From NCBI RefSeq assembly GCF_000724085.1, contig NZ_CCDL010000001.1:992001-1056000 (forward strand): a stretch of 64,000 nucleotides of DNA, read 5' to 3'. A model generated the notes under the pieces. That model made no database searches and had not been told where the DNA came from. It saw only the letters and a program-made list of their open reading frames with translations. Origin of the DNA: Oceanobacillus manasiensis. GTDB taxonomy: Bacteria; Bacillota; Bacilli; Bacillales; Amphibacillaceae. Numbering within the stretch: the stretch's first letter is position 1; every line of letters starts with the position of its first letter. The position numbers were made by a program, and so were the translations under genes. This document shows, in pieces, positions 51,108-60,136 of the stretch.

Positions 51108-52346
51108 TTACTCACCAAGAATTCTTGATACTTCGCTTTGCATGCTATCAATTGATTCATCAATGTCTGCTCCACCACGATTTACTTCTTCAAGAACGTC
51201 TAGGATCTCTCCAACAATTCTATCGTATTCAGGAATTAATGGGAGTGGTTTCGTAGATTCTAACTGTTCACCAAATGTAGCTACCATTTCATTGTCAGTT
51301 AAAGCCGAATCTTCCCATGCTTCAAGGTTAGCTGGTAATTCGTTAACTTCTTCATACCACTTTACCTGTGTTTCAGGGGCTGCCATCCAATTAATGAAAT
51401 CTAAAGCTTCATCAACTTTTTCTGAGTTGTGGAATACAGCTAAGTGTGCTCCACCCATCATAGATTCATTTGTTTCCGCTTCAGGCATTGTTGTAACATC
51501 CCACTGTCCTTCAATGTCAGGAGCTCTTTCTGTGATGGTTTTAATATCCCATGGTCCACTAAAGAACATTGGTTTAGAGCCATCCTCAAATGCCTGGAAG
51601 AATTCTTTTCCTTCTCCCATCTGTGATAATTTTTCATCATAGAACGTATTATGAAGCTCGATGGATTCTTTAAAGCCAGGTTTATCGAAATTAGAAGAAC
51701 CTTCTTCTATTACGTAATCCCAACCTTGTTGCCATGCAAATACAAAAGGATATTGACGGTCTTCCATCGGTAAGTCAATCGCATATTGTCCATCACCACG
51801 ATCAGCCAATTGACGAGAAGCATCTAGCATGTCATCCCATGTTTGCGGGCCTTCTGGATATCCAACTTCTTCTAATAAATCTGTGCGATAGTATAAAGCA
51901 CGTGTATCTACATACCATGGAACTCCGATAGTAGTGTCTTCATATTTAGTAGTGCCAATTGCAGCATCATAAAAGTTATCTGCTGCTAAGTTCTCATAGT
52001 CACCAATTTTGTCCGAAATATCAAGGAAGGTTCCTGCATCGGCAAATTCTGCCACCCATGTTGTTCCGATTTGTAATACATCCGGACCGTTACCTGATGC
52101 AACAGCAGTCAATAATTTATCATGTGCGTTGTCCCAAGGAATAGCCTGTACTTCAACTGTTACACCAGACTCATCTTCATACTCTGTTACGAATTCATCT
52201 AAAGCACTTGTCATTGTCCAAACAGAGATTGTATCAGCGTCGCCTGAAGATTCACTACTTGATTCATCATCAGATGAACAAGCTCCTAATATTAATACTA
52301 CACTTAGTAAAATTGCTGAAAGCCATGCAAATTTTTTGTTATTCAT
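51108..52346 (-). CDS. sugar ABC transporter substrate-binding lipoprotein
   Basis: Extracellular solute-binding protein of family 1, 412 residues. The lipoprotein signal peptide ends in LILGAC with the lipid-modified Cys23, followed by a Ser/Asp/Glu-rich linker. The mature part has DTISVWTMTSALDEFVTEY, the DVLQIGTTWVAEFADAG block and MGGAHLAVFHNSEKVDEALDF, all typical of MalE-like proteins. By gene neighbours it should bind glucose oligosaccharides, probably beta-1,2-linked. It has its own promoter with two operators and is followed by a hairpin, which would give more binding protein than permease. Confidence 0.92.
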   Translation of the reverse strand: MNNKKFAWLSAILLSVVLILGACSSDDESSSESSGDADTISVWTMTSALDEFVTEYEDESGVTVEVQAIPWDNAHDKLLTAVASGNGPDVLQIGTTWVAEFADAGTFLDISDKIGDYENLAADNFYDAAIGTTKYEDTTIGVPWYVDTRALYYRTDLLEEVGYPEGPQTWDDMLDASRQLADRGDGQYAIDLPMEDRQYPFVFAWQQGWDYVIEEGSSNFDKPGFKESIELHNTFYDEKLSQMGEGKEFFQAFEDGSKPMFFSGPWDIKTITERAPDIEGQWDVTTMPEAETNESMMGGAHLAVFHNSEKVDEALDFINWMAAPETQVKWYEEVNELPANLEAWEDSALTDNEMVATFGEQLESTKPLPLIPEYDRIVGEILDVLEEVNRGGADIDESIDSMQSEVSRILGE

Positions 52347-52448
52347 ACATACACCCCTTAGATATAGTTTTTTTATTATAATAGAATATTTCAGTGTTCT
52401 CCATGTTTTGGTTGTTTACACCATCACTCCTTATCAGAGAGTTTTATT

Positions 52449-52496
52449 GAAACGTTTCTTAAAAAATAGCATAAAACACTTTGAAATCGGTTTCAA
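52449..52496 (-). promoter_or_regulatory. promoter and double LacI operator of the binding-protein gene
   Basis: O1 GAAACGTTTC (52449-52458) and O2 TTGAAATCGGTTTCAA (52481-52496) again start 32 bases apart. On the minus strand TTGAAA (52491-52496), a 17-bp spacer and TATGCT (52468-52473) form the promoter, with the -35 in O2 and O1 just downstream of the -10. Confidence 0.65.
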
Positions 52497-52609
52497 GTAA
52501 GAATAAAAAAATACTCACACTTACTAGAATTTGAAGTTAATTCTTGTTGTTGTGGCGGTTGTTAAGGGGAGGTGATTAAAATTCCCCTGTTGAAAATTTT
52601 ATGTTTTTG

Positions 52610-52659
52610 TTGAAACGTTTCTACAAATCGATTATAGTAGTATTTGAAACCGATTGCAA
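52610..52659 (+). promoter_or_regulatory. promoter and double LacI operator of the GH3 gene (two-way)
   Basis: O1 GAAACGTTTC (52612-52621) and O2 TTGAAACCGATTGCAA (52644-52659) start 32 bases apart. On the plus strand TTGAAA (52610-52615), 17 bp and TATAGT (52633-52638) form a promoter toward the GH3 gene. On the minus strand TTGCAA (52654-52659), 17 bp and TATAAT (52631-52636) form an equally good one toward the binding-protein gene. Confidence 0.65.
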
Positions 52660-52853
52660 CTATTAATTTATTTTTTACATTGGGAAAGGCAAAAAATATG
52701 AACTAAGAAGTAAAAGCACCGTGGTTGAAATGTTGAGGTAACCAGTATAAGAGAGACATACACTTTTGCTGAATGATGAGACAATGCGCGTTTTCAAAAG
52801 AAATTCTCGACCAAATAAAGGTCGTAAATATAACTGAAAATGGAGGAAGTCAT

Positions 52854-55013
52854 ATGACAGATCAATTCCTAAATGATTTATTGAAAAAAATGACAACGGA
52901 AGAGAAAGTGGCACAGCTTATGCAGCTTGCTACACCATTCTTTAAAGGTGCATCGAACAGTGGGGAAATTACAGGTCCGATGGTAAATATGAACATAACA
53001 GATGAACTGGTAGAAAATACAGGGTCTGTCCTTGGAGCTTGGGGTGCTGCGGAAATAAAAGCAATTCAAGAACGCCACCTAAAAGATAACAGGTTAGGTA
53101 TTCCACTTTTAATGATGGCAGATGTGATACACGGTTATCGGACGATTTTTCCGGTACCACTTGCGATTGGCAGCTCGTGGGATTTGGAGCTTGCAGAAAA
53201 AAGTGCTCAGATTGCGGCGAAGGAAGCAGCAGTAGCCGGGATTCATGTAACATTTGCCCCAATGGTTGATCTCGTGCGTGACCCACGCTGGGGAAGGGTA
53301 ATGGAATCAACAGGAGAGGATCCTTACTTAAATGGAGAGTTTGCAAGAGTGCAGGTACGAGGGTTCCAAGGTAAGAATTTAAAAGACGATATGGAAGCAC
53401 TTGCTGCCTGTGTGAAACATTTTGCAGCATACGGTGCTGCAGAAGGTGGACGTGATTACAATACCGTGAACATGTCAGAACGTGACCTTAGAGAATATTA
53501 CCTACCTGCATACAAAGCAGCCTTGGATGCGGGAAGTGAAATGGTCATGACGGCATTTAATACAGTTGATGGCATTCCTGCTACCGGAAATAAAAAATTG
53601 ATGCGTGATCTTTTACGGGAAGAATGGGGCTTTGATGGTGTACTAATCTCTGATTGGGGAGCTGTCAAAGAGATGATTCCACATGGCATTGCCGCGAATG
53701 AAAAAGAGGCAGCCGAAAAAGCGATAAAAGCAGGCTTAGACATTGAAATGATGACCACCACGTATGCAAGCCATCTAAAAGAATTGATTGAGGAAGGCAA
53801 AGTGGATGGTAGTTTACTAAATGAGGCTGTAATGCGTATCCTTGAATTAAAAGACAAGCTTGGATTATTTGAAAATCCTTACCGAGGTGCTGATGAAGAA
53901 CGAGAAAAAGAATTACTCCTTAGTGAGGAACACCGCAACACAGCAAAAGAGTTGGCAGCTAAATCATGTGTCCTATTAAAAAATGAACACGTTCTTCCAT
54001 TGAAAAAAGAGCAGAAAGTTGCACTAGTTGGTCCATTTGCTGAAGGCAAAGATATTCTCGGGCCGTGGTCCTTCCTAGGATCTACCGATGAGGCAATCAC
54101 GGTAAAGGCTGGGATGGAGCAGAAGCTGGGAGAAAAAGTGAAGGTTGCAAAAGGCAGTGACATTGAAGCAGGAGAAGGTACGGATCTTGAACAAGCTATA
54201 AACATTGCAAACGAGGCTGATGTTATCGTGCTTGCACTTGGCGAGGCGTCTGAAATGAGCGGGGAAGCAGGTTCAAGAACAAACATAAAACTACCAGATG
54301 CACAGTTAAAATTAGTAGAAGAAATTTCAAAGCTCGGGAAGCCGACGGTTGCTGTTCTGTTTAATGGTAGACCACTAGATCTTCAAGGTGTGATCGATAA
54401 GACTGATGCGGTCCTGGAGGCATGGTTCCCTGGAACAGAAGGTGGAGCAGCCATTGCTGATTTACTTTATGGGGATGTTAACCCTTCTGGTAAATTGACA
54501 ATGTCATTTCCGCAAAATGTAGGACAAGTGCCTGTTTACTATAATCATTTCAATACTGGCCGTCCAAAAGGAGCACCAGATGCACAAATCCGCTATGTTT
54601 CCCAGTATCTAGATAGTCCGAACTCGCCTTTATTCCCATTTGGCTATGGACTTAGTTATACAACATATGCATATGATCAATTTTCTCTTTCTGCGAACAC
54701 ACTGCATGCAGGTGAAACATTGACCGCACAGGTGAACGTAACAAACACAGGCAAAGTAGCCGGGGATGAAATTGTGCAATTATATATTCAAGATAAAGTC
54801 GGAGAAGTGGTCCGACCACTTAAAGAGTTAAAAGGATTCGAAAAAATTCATCTAGGGCCTGGCGAGTCAAAAACAGTTGAATTTACCATCACGGAAGAGC
54901 AGCTGCGCTATCACCATGCTGATTTGAGCCTCACAAGTGACCCAGGGGAATTTACGGTATATGTAGGACCAAGCAGTGCAGAAGTTCAAGAACAAACCTT
55001 TGAATTAGTATAG
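52854..55013 (+). CDS. GH3 beta-glucosidase
   Basis: A cytoplasmic beta-glucosidase of 719 residues with no signal peptide. The (beta/alpha)8 domain carries KHFAAYGAAEGGRDYN, and the nucleophile Asp267 is in VLISDWGAV. The second domain has LALGEASEMSGEAGSR with the acid/base region, and an Fn3-like C-terminal domain ends the protein. The start is ATG at 52854 with GGAGG 7 bases upstream; the longer open frame lacks a site. Beside a GH94 phosphorylase and this importer it is organised like Listeria innocua lin1840, whose product acts on sophorose-type (beta-1,2) glucosides; that specificity is inferred from context. Confidence 0.92.
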   Translation: MTDQFLNDLLKKMTTEEKVAQLMQLATPFFKGASNSGEITGPMVNMNITDELVENTGSVLGAWGAAEIKAIQERHLKDNRLGIPLLMMADVIHGYRTIFPVPLAIGSSWDLELAEKSAQIAAKEAAVAGIHVTFAPMVDLVRDPRWGRVMESTGEDPYLNGEFARVQVRGFQGKNLKDDMEALAACVKHFAAYGAAEGGRDYNTVNMSERDLREYYLPAYKAALDAGSEMVMTAFNTVDGIPATGNKKLMRDLLREEWGFDGVLISDWGAVKEMIPHGIAANEKEAAEKAIKAGLDIEMMTTTYASHLKELIEEGKVDGSLLNEAVMRILELKDKLGLFENPYRGADEEREKELLLSEEHRNTAKELAAKSCVLLKNEHVLPLKKEQKVALVGPFAEGKDILGPWSFLGSTDEAITVKAGMEQKLGEKVKVAKGSDIEAGEGTDLEQAINIANEADVIVLALGEASEMSGEAGSRTNIKLPDAQLKLVEEISKLGKPTVAVLFNGRPLDLQGVIDKTDAVLEAWFPGTEGGAAIADLLYGDVNPSGKLTMSFPQNVGQVPVYYNHFNTGRPKGAPDAQIRYVSQYLDSPNSPLFPFGYGLSYTTYAYDQFSLSANTLHAGETLTAQVNVTNTGKVAGDEIVQLYIQDKVGEVVRPLKELKGFEKIHLGPGESKTVEFTITEEQLRYHHADLSLTSDPGEFTVYVGPSSAEVQEQTFELV

Positions 55014-55102
55014 AAAGAAAAGCGAAGAGAGATCGCGAGTGCGCGCACAACTTAAAACACCACTCCACCCAACGACAAGAGATATGAAAAGGAGAATGCT
55101 TG

Positions 55103-58100
55103 ATGAACCAAACGAAAACGTACATTCCTGTACAAAAAGGAGATCTTCAATTCACCTTCCTGAACAGTGGGGATATTTTCGAAATGACGCATAACCAAAC
55201 ATTAATTAATCAGCTGATGGCAAACCCAATTGATGGGTCGTTAAATAATATTTACCTACGGGTTTATACAGGCAGCGAAATACAGGCATTTCCATTACTT
55301 GGCGTGGAATCATCCAGCACGGTTAGCACGCAGGAAAGTGCAATACAATGGAAGGGCGAAGTGTCAGGAATTGCTTACACGGTCACCTTCCAGTTGGCGA
55401 CAGATAACATGTGGTTTTGGAATGTAGAATTAGATGGTAATGGCGAGCTGGTTGATCTTGTTTATGGTCAGGATTTGGGCCTTGCTGATAAAGCAGCCGT
55501 TCGTTCCAATGAGTCATACATGTCCCAGTACATGGATCATAAAGTTTTTGAAAATCAAAACGGCTATACCATCGCTACAAGACAAAACCAGCCAATGCAA
55601 AGTGGTTTTCCATTTATCCAGCAGGGTGCTCTTGGTAAAACAGTTGGATATTCTACAGATGGATTTCAGTTCTTCGGTAAAAGCTACAGAAAAACAAACA
55701 AAGCCGAAGTGTTAAATAAAGAAAGCTTGGCAAATGAAGTGTATCAATACGAGTTTGCCTACATTGCACTACAATCTGAAAAAATGGAGCTTAACGGAAA
55801 ACAACATTTTGTTTTCTACGGCTTTTTCCAAGAAAACCATGAAGCGGCCGTAACTGAACCGATTAACGCTGACCTTGTTCAAGAAACGTGGGATAATCTT
55901 GAAGAAGTCGGTCCAGGTACAGAGCTTGCGAAAGTGAAAAAGACTAGCGCGATTGGTGCACCTCTTGCTGCAGAGGAAATGACAGACGAAGAGGTTGCAG
56001 CATACTATCCAGAACGTCGCCTTGAGGAAAAAACGGAAGCTGGGCTTCTTTCCTTTTTCACACCAACTCATGAGCATGTAGTACTGCAACAAAAGGAATT
56101 AGCAGTTGAGCGTCCACATGGTCATATTTTAATGAGTGGTCATAATGATGTGGTAAAAGATACGACGATCACAACGAACGTTTATATGTACGGATTATTT
56201 AATTCGCAAATTTCCATTGGAAATACCAATATGAATAAAATGCTGTCCAATGCTAGAAACCCACTAAATCGAATGAAGACATCTGGGCAACGGATTTATT
56301 TGGAAGTTGATGGGGAGTTCCGTCTACTCACAATGCCTTCCTTATTCGAGATTGGCTTTAACTATGCACGTTGGATATATAAGCTACAGGATGATGTTGT
56401 GACCGTAACAACCTTCACGGTGGTTGATTCAGCAGATGTCCAGCTTGATGTAACATCAAAAGAAGGAAAAGCTTATCGTTTTCTTGTAACAAACCAGGCG
56501 ACCATGCAAAACAACGAATATGAAGTTTCTTATAATATGGAGGTTGAGGGCAATATCCTAACCTTTACGGCGAGTGAAGAGGCTGGAAGTAAAGGAACAT
56601 ATCCTGATCTTTCATACACGATGCAGGTTCTAGGAGCAGCAATCGAGGTAAAAGATGAGACAGTCCTCACAGAGAATGTTGAACCAGGCAGTGCCTCCCT
56701 TGTTGTACTGGAGGTAGAAGCTACTTCTAAGTTGACGATGCTAATTTCTGGCGATCTATATGGGGAAAAGCGTACACCAGAGCCACATACCTTTAAGGAA
56801 GTAGTAGAGGATTACCGCTCTTATTACAAAAACGTGATGCAAGGCTTCCATCTAGAACAGGAGAACAAGCAGAATGTTAAAGAGATTCAAAAGGTAAATG
56901 CCCTCGCATGGTGGTATACCCATAATATGCTTGTCCATTTCTCAGTTCCACACGGATTGGAGCAATATGGTGGAGCCGCATGGGGAACCAGGGATGTCAG
57001 CCAGGGACCTTTCGAATACTTTATGGCGACACAGAACTATGAAACAGTAAGAGAGATTATTACGACCATGTTTTCCCATCAATATGAGGATACAGGTAAC
57101 TGGCCACAATGGTTCATGTTTGATAAATATAATAAAATTCAGCAGGACCATAGCCATGGCGACATCATTGTGTGGCCGATGAAGGTTGTATGTGATTACA
57201 TTGAAGCAACAGGTGATACAGCAATTTTGAATGAGAAGATTGCCTATACAGATCGTAAGACGTATGAGTTTACGGAAGAAAAAGCAACATTGCTTGACCA
57301 TTTGAAAAAAGAGATCGACTATATACAAGCACATTTCCTCCATGATACGTACTTGTCAGCCTATGATGATGGGGATTGGGATGACACGCTGCAGCCTGCT
57401 AACCAGAACTTGAAAAAATACATGTCCAGCAGCTGGACTGTTGCTTTAACATACGAAGCATTACGCAAGATGACCAATGTACTGAAAGAAGTGGATGCAG
57501 AAGCGGCAAGTCAAACACAGGAAATGGTAGAAGGAATCAAGCGTGACTTCAATGACTTCCTGATGCAAACAGATATTATTCCAGGCTTTGTGTATATGGA
57601 GGAGCCAGGAGAAGTAGAGCGTATGCTGCACCCTACAGATGAAAAAACGGGCATAAATTATCGTCTTTTACCAATGCAACAGAGCATCATTAGTGAACTG
57701 TTTACATTGACACAGGCGGAATCCCATTATGACATTATAAAAGAACATCTTTTCTTCCCGGACGGCGTTCGCCTAATGAATCGTCCGGCAAATTACAAAG
57801 GTGGTGTAAGTACCCATTTCAAACGGGCAGAGCAGGCATCTAACTTTGGAAGAGAGATAGGACTGCAATATGTGCATGCACATATCCGTTATGTAGAAGC
57901 AATGGCGAAGCTTGGCTATCGTGACGAAACATGGGACGGTCTTGCTGTCATTAACCCAATTGCAATCCAGGATGTTGTACCAACTGCAGCGTTGCGTCAA
58001 AGCAATGCCTACTTCAGTAGTTCAGATGGAGATTTTAAGACACGTTATGAAGCACAGGAGCAATTTGGAAAATTACGAAATGGGTCTGTACAGGTAAAAG

Positions 58101-58435
58101 GCGGCTGGCGCATTTATTCAAGCGGCCCGGGAATTTATATGAACCAGCTAATCGCCAACACATTAGGCGTACGTCAATTTGCTGGTGATCTTATTCTGGA
58201 TCCTGTTCTACCAGGACGTCTTGATGGAATGCGTTTCACCTATACGTGGAATGGTAAACCGGTAACGTTTGTGTACCATTTAAATGCTGAGAAGCAACAG
58301 GTGCTAATTAATGGCGCGATTATGGAGGCAACGGAGCTGATTAACCCGTACCGCAGTGGAGGAATTCGCATACCGCGTGCGCAGCTGGATGAAGCACTCA
58401 AAGCTGAGGGCAATACAATTGAGGTATTCGTGTAA
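55103..58435 (+). CDS. GH94-type phosphorylase, probably 1,2-beta-oligoglucan phosphorylase
   Basis: A 1110-residue cytoplasmic protein. A beta-sandwich N-terminal half (SGDIFEMTHNQTLINQL, NNIYLRVY) is followed by an (alpha/alpha)6 barrel with YGGAAWGTRDVSQGPFEY, the GH94 catalytic-acid motif GDWDD at residues 757-761, and RQSNAYFSSSDGDF near the phosphate site. Length and N-terminal form match the Listeria innocua 1,2-beta-oligoglucan phosphorylase (Lin1839) rather than cellobiose or chitobiose phosphorylases of about 800 residues. The reaction would release glucose-1-phosphate from sophoro-oligosaccharides with phosphate. ATG at 55103 has AAAAGGAG 8 bases upstream. It is co-transcribed with the GH3 gene. 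Confidence 0.85.
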   Translation: MNQTKTYIPVQKGDLQFTFLNSGDIFEMTHNQTLINQLMANPIDGSLNNIYLRVYTGSEIQAFPLLGVESSSTVSTQESAIQWKGEVSGIAYTVTFQLATDNMWFWNVELDGNGELVDLVYGQDLGLADKAAVRSNESYMSQYMDHKVFENQNGYTIATRQNQPMQSGFPFIQQGALGKTVGYSTDGFQFFGKSYRKTNKAEVLNKESLANEVYQYEFAYIALQSEKMELNGKQHFVFYGFFQENHEAAVTEPINADLVQETWDNLEEVGPGTELAKVKKTSAIGAPLAAEEMTDEEVAAYYPERRLEEKTEAGLLSFFTPTHEHVVLQQKELAVERPHGHILMSGHNDVVKDTTITTNVYMYGLFNSQISIGNTNMNKMLSNARNPLNRMKTSGQRIYLEVDGEFRLLTMPSLFEIGFNYARWIYKLQDDVVTVTTFTVVDSADVQLDVTSKEGKAYRFLVTNQATMQNNEYEVSYNMEVEGNILTFTASEEAGSKGTYPDLSYTMQVLGAAIEVKDETVLTENVEPGSASLVVLEVEATSKLTMLISGDLYGEKRTPEPHTFKEVVEDYRSYYKNVMQGFHLEQENKQNVKEIQKVNALAWWYTHNMLVHFSVPHGLEQYGGAAWGTRDVSQGPFEYFMATQNYETVREIITTMFSHQYEDTGNWPQWFMFDKYNKIQQDHSHGDIIVWPMKVVCDYIEATGDTAILNEKIAYTDRKTYEFTEEKATLLDHLKKEIDYIQAHFLHDTYLSAYDDGDWDDTLQPANQNLKKYMSSSWTVALTYEALRKMTNVLKEVDAEAASQTQEMVEGIKRDFNDFLMQTDIIPGFVYMEEPGEVERMLHPTDEKTGINYRLLPMQQSIISELFTLTQAESHYDIIKEHLFFPDGVRLMNRPANYKGGVSTHFKRAEQASNFGREIGLQYVHAHIRYVEAMAKLGYRDETWDGLAVINPIAIQDVVPTAALRQSNAYFSSSDGDFKTRYEAQEQFGKLRNGSVQVKGGWRIYSSGPGIYMNQLIANTLGVRQFAGDLILDPVLPGRLDGMRFTYTWNGKPVTFVYHLNAEKQQVLINGAIMEATELINPYRSGGIRIPRAQLDEALKAEGNTIEVFV

Positions 58436-58468
58436 GCAGCCCGTACAATTTAGTTACAGACCAAAAAA

Positions 58469-58508
58469 GAAAACCGGGCGATCAATATGTATCGTCCGGT
58501 TTTCTCTA
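58469..58508 (+). terminator. terminator of the GH3-GH94 operon
   Basis: A 14-bp stem with one mismatch (GAAAACCGGGCGAT with ATCGTCCGGTTTTC) and T-rich tail. Confidence 0.85.
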
Positions 58509-58536
58509 TTACATTATTTAAAAAGGGAAGGTTAAA

Positions 58537-58557
58537 AGGGTATTATACTATTACCCT
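58537..58557. promoter_or_regulatory. imperfect palindrome before the isomerase gene, possible operator
   Basis: Arms AGGGTA and TACCCT flank a 9-base AT-rich centre, itself largely symmetric. The site contains TATACT, a possible -10 box, and lies about 50 bases before the start codon. This could be where a local regulator acts on the following genes. Confidence 0.4.
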
Positions 58558-58605
58558 CAAGATCCTTCTGTTAAACTAAAAATAAAAAAAGAAGGAGAGG
58601 ACTGT

Positions 58606-59355
58606 ATGGGAAAAATAGGATTACAACTTTATACGGTTAGAGATTCTGCTGAAGCCAACTTTCACCAATTGTTAAGGGATGTTGGGGAGATAGGTTATGA
58701 AGGTGCACAGTTTGCAGGGTTTTATGATACAGAAGCTAAGGATGTTGCTGACACATTACAAAGCGTGGGTATCACTCCGGCTGGTGCGCACGTACCAATT
58801 GAACAATTGCAGCATCACCTCCAGGATGTGATCCAGTACCACAAGGCTATCGGAAATAACTTAATCATTTGTCCATACCTGCCTGAATCCATGCGCGAAA
58901 ATAAAGCAGGCTACCTACAAACGGCAGAATTATTTAATCAAATTGGTAAGGAGCTAAAGCAGGCCGGTTTTCAATTTGCCTATCATAATCATGCTTTTGA
59001 ATTTGATAGAATAGAGGATACTACTGGTTTTAAACTTCTTTTTGAAAATACAGATCCAAATTTAGTGAAAATGGAGCTTGACTGCTTTTGGGCAACATAT
59101 GCTGGATATGACCCAAACGAGATTATGAGAGATTATAAGACTCGTTGTATTTCCTTACATTTAAAAGATATTAGAGAAGAAAACGGGGAAAAGATCTCAA
59201 CCGAAATAGGTAACGGCACATTGGACATGAAAACATTGATTCAATCAGGTCTTGATCACAATGTCGAATGGTTTATTATAGAACAAGAGCATTTTACAGG
59301 CGACCCTTTAGAAAGTGCGAAGAAAAATGTTGAAGCATTGAAAGAAATGCTATAA
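58606..59355 (+). CDS. sugar phosphate isomerase/epimerase-like TIM-barrel protein
   Basis: A 249-residue AP-endonuclease-2-type TIM barrel. GLQLYTVRDSAEANFHQLLRDVGEIGYEGAQFAGF is the usual opening; metal ligands are seen in FAYHNHAFEF, KMELDCFWATYAG, SLHLKDI and FIIEQEHF. Members isomerise or epimerise sugars, or break glycosidic bonds of 3-keto-glycosides by elimination. No signal peptide. GAAGGAGAGG precedes the ATG. It is followed after 49 bases by the ThuA-like gene and then two Gfo/Idh/MocA oxidoreductases. Confidence 0.85.
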   Translation: MGKIGLQLYTVRDSAEANFHQLLRDVGEIGYEGAQFAGFYDTEAKDVADTLQSVGITPAGAHVPIEQLQHHLQDVIQYHKAIGNNLIICPYLPESMRENKAGYLQTAELFNQIGKELKQAGFQFAYHNHAFEFDRIEDTTGFKLLFENTDPNLVKMELDCFWATYAGYDPNEIMRDYKTRCISLHLKDIREENGEKISTEIGNGTLDMKTLIQSGLDHNVEWFIIEQEHFTGDPLESAKKNVEALKEML

Positions 59356-59404
59356 TGATAGACAAATATTGAAAGCGCTATATTAAATGGAAGGAGATTT
59401 TACT

Positions 59405-60124
59405 ATGAAAGTAACGGTTTGGAATGAGAATCGACATGAAAAAAAGAATCCGATAGTTTCTGAGATTTATCCTAAAGGAATACATGGACAAATTGCATAC
59501 TTTTTGGAAGAAGCTGGTCTTGATACAAAAACAGCAACACTAGATGAGCCGGAGCATGGACTAACAGATGAAGTCTTAAATGAAACCGAAGTCTTAATTT
59601 GGTGGGGGCATCTTGCGCACGATGAGGTTACAGAAGAGGTCGCTGAAAAGGTGAAGCAGCGTGTACTTGATGGCATGGGCCTTATTGTGCTTCATTCGGG
59701 TCACTTCTCCAAAGTATTTAAAAAGCTGATGGGTACTGGCTGTGACTTGAAATGGCGAGAAGCAGATGATAAGGAAAGAATTTGGGTAGCGGACCCAACC
59801 CATCCGATTACAGAAGGCATTGGGGAATATATTGATTTGGAAAAAGAGGAAATGTACGGAGAACACTTTGACATTCCAGCACCTGATGAACTAATTTTTA
59901 TTAGCTGGTTTGAAGGTGGAGAGGTATTCCGTAGTGGCGCAACCTTTAAGCGTGGGCGTGGGAAGATTTTTTATTTCCGTCCTGGACATGAAACCTATCC
60001 GACCTACCACAATAAAGAGATTCAAAAAGTTATCACTAATGGCGTGAAATGGGCAGCGAATACGAATACACCTAATCCAGTACGTGGAAACCACCAACCA
60101 TTGGAAAAAATCACGGAAAAATAA
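59405..60124 (+). CDS. ThuA-like protein (trehalose utilisation family)
   Basis: A 239-residue class-I-glutamine-amidotransferase-like fold protein of the ThuA family: [10 protein letters not shown] at the start, ALIWWGH-type loop ([13 protein letters not shown]), [20 protein letters not shown] and [15 protein letters not shown]. ThuA in rhizobia belongs to trehalose and maltitol use together with the oxidoreductase ThuB, a Gfo/Idh/MocA protein, which is also what follows here. AAGGAG is 9 bases before the ATG at 59405; a start six codons earlier has no site. The chemical role of ThuA is not firmly known. Confidence 0.85.
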   Translation: MKVTVWNENRHEKKNPIVSEIYPKGIHGQIAYFLEEAGLDTKTATLDEPEHGLTDEVLNETEVLIWWGHLAHDEVTEEVAEKVKQRVLDGMGLIVLHSGHFSKVFKKLMGTGCDLKWREADDKERIWVADPTHPITEGIGEYIDLEKEEMYGEHFDIPAPDELIFISWFEGGEVFRSGATFKRGRGKIFYFRPGHETYPTYHNKEIQKVITNGVKWAANTNTPNPVRGNHQPLEKITEK

Positions 60125-60136
60125 AGGAGAGAGAAT

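Noticed and set aside
51142-52500. Plus-strand frames across the binding-protein gene, up to 166 residues
   Set aside because: They are antisense shadows of a clear lipoprotein gene and lack ribosome sites.
59366-59383. Catabolite-repression (cre) site before the ThuA-like gene
   Set aside because: TTGAAAGCGCTATATT matches only the left half of the cre consensus.
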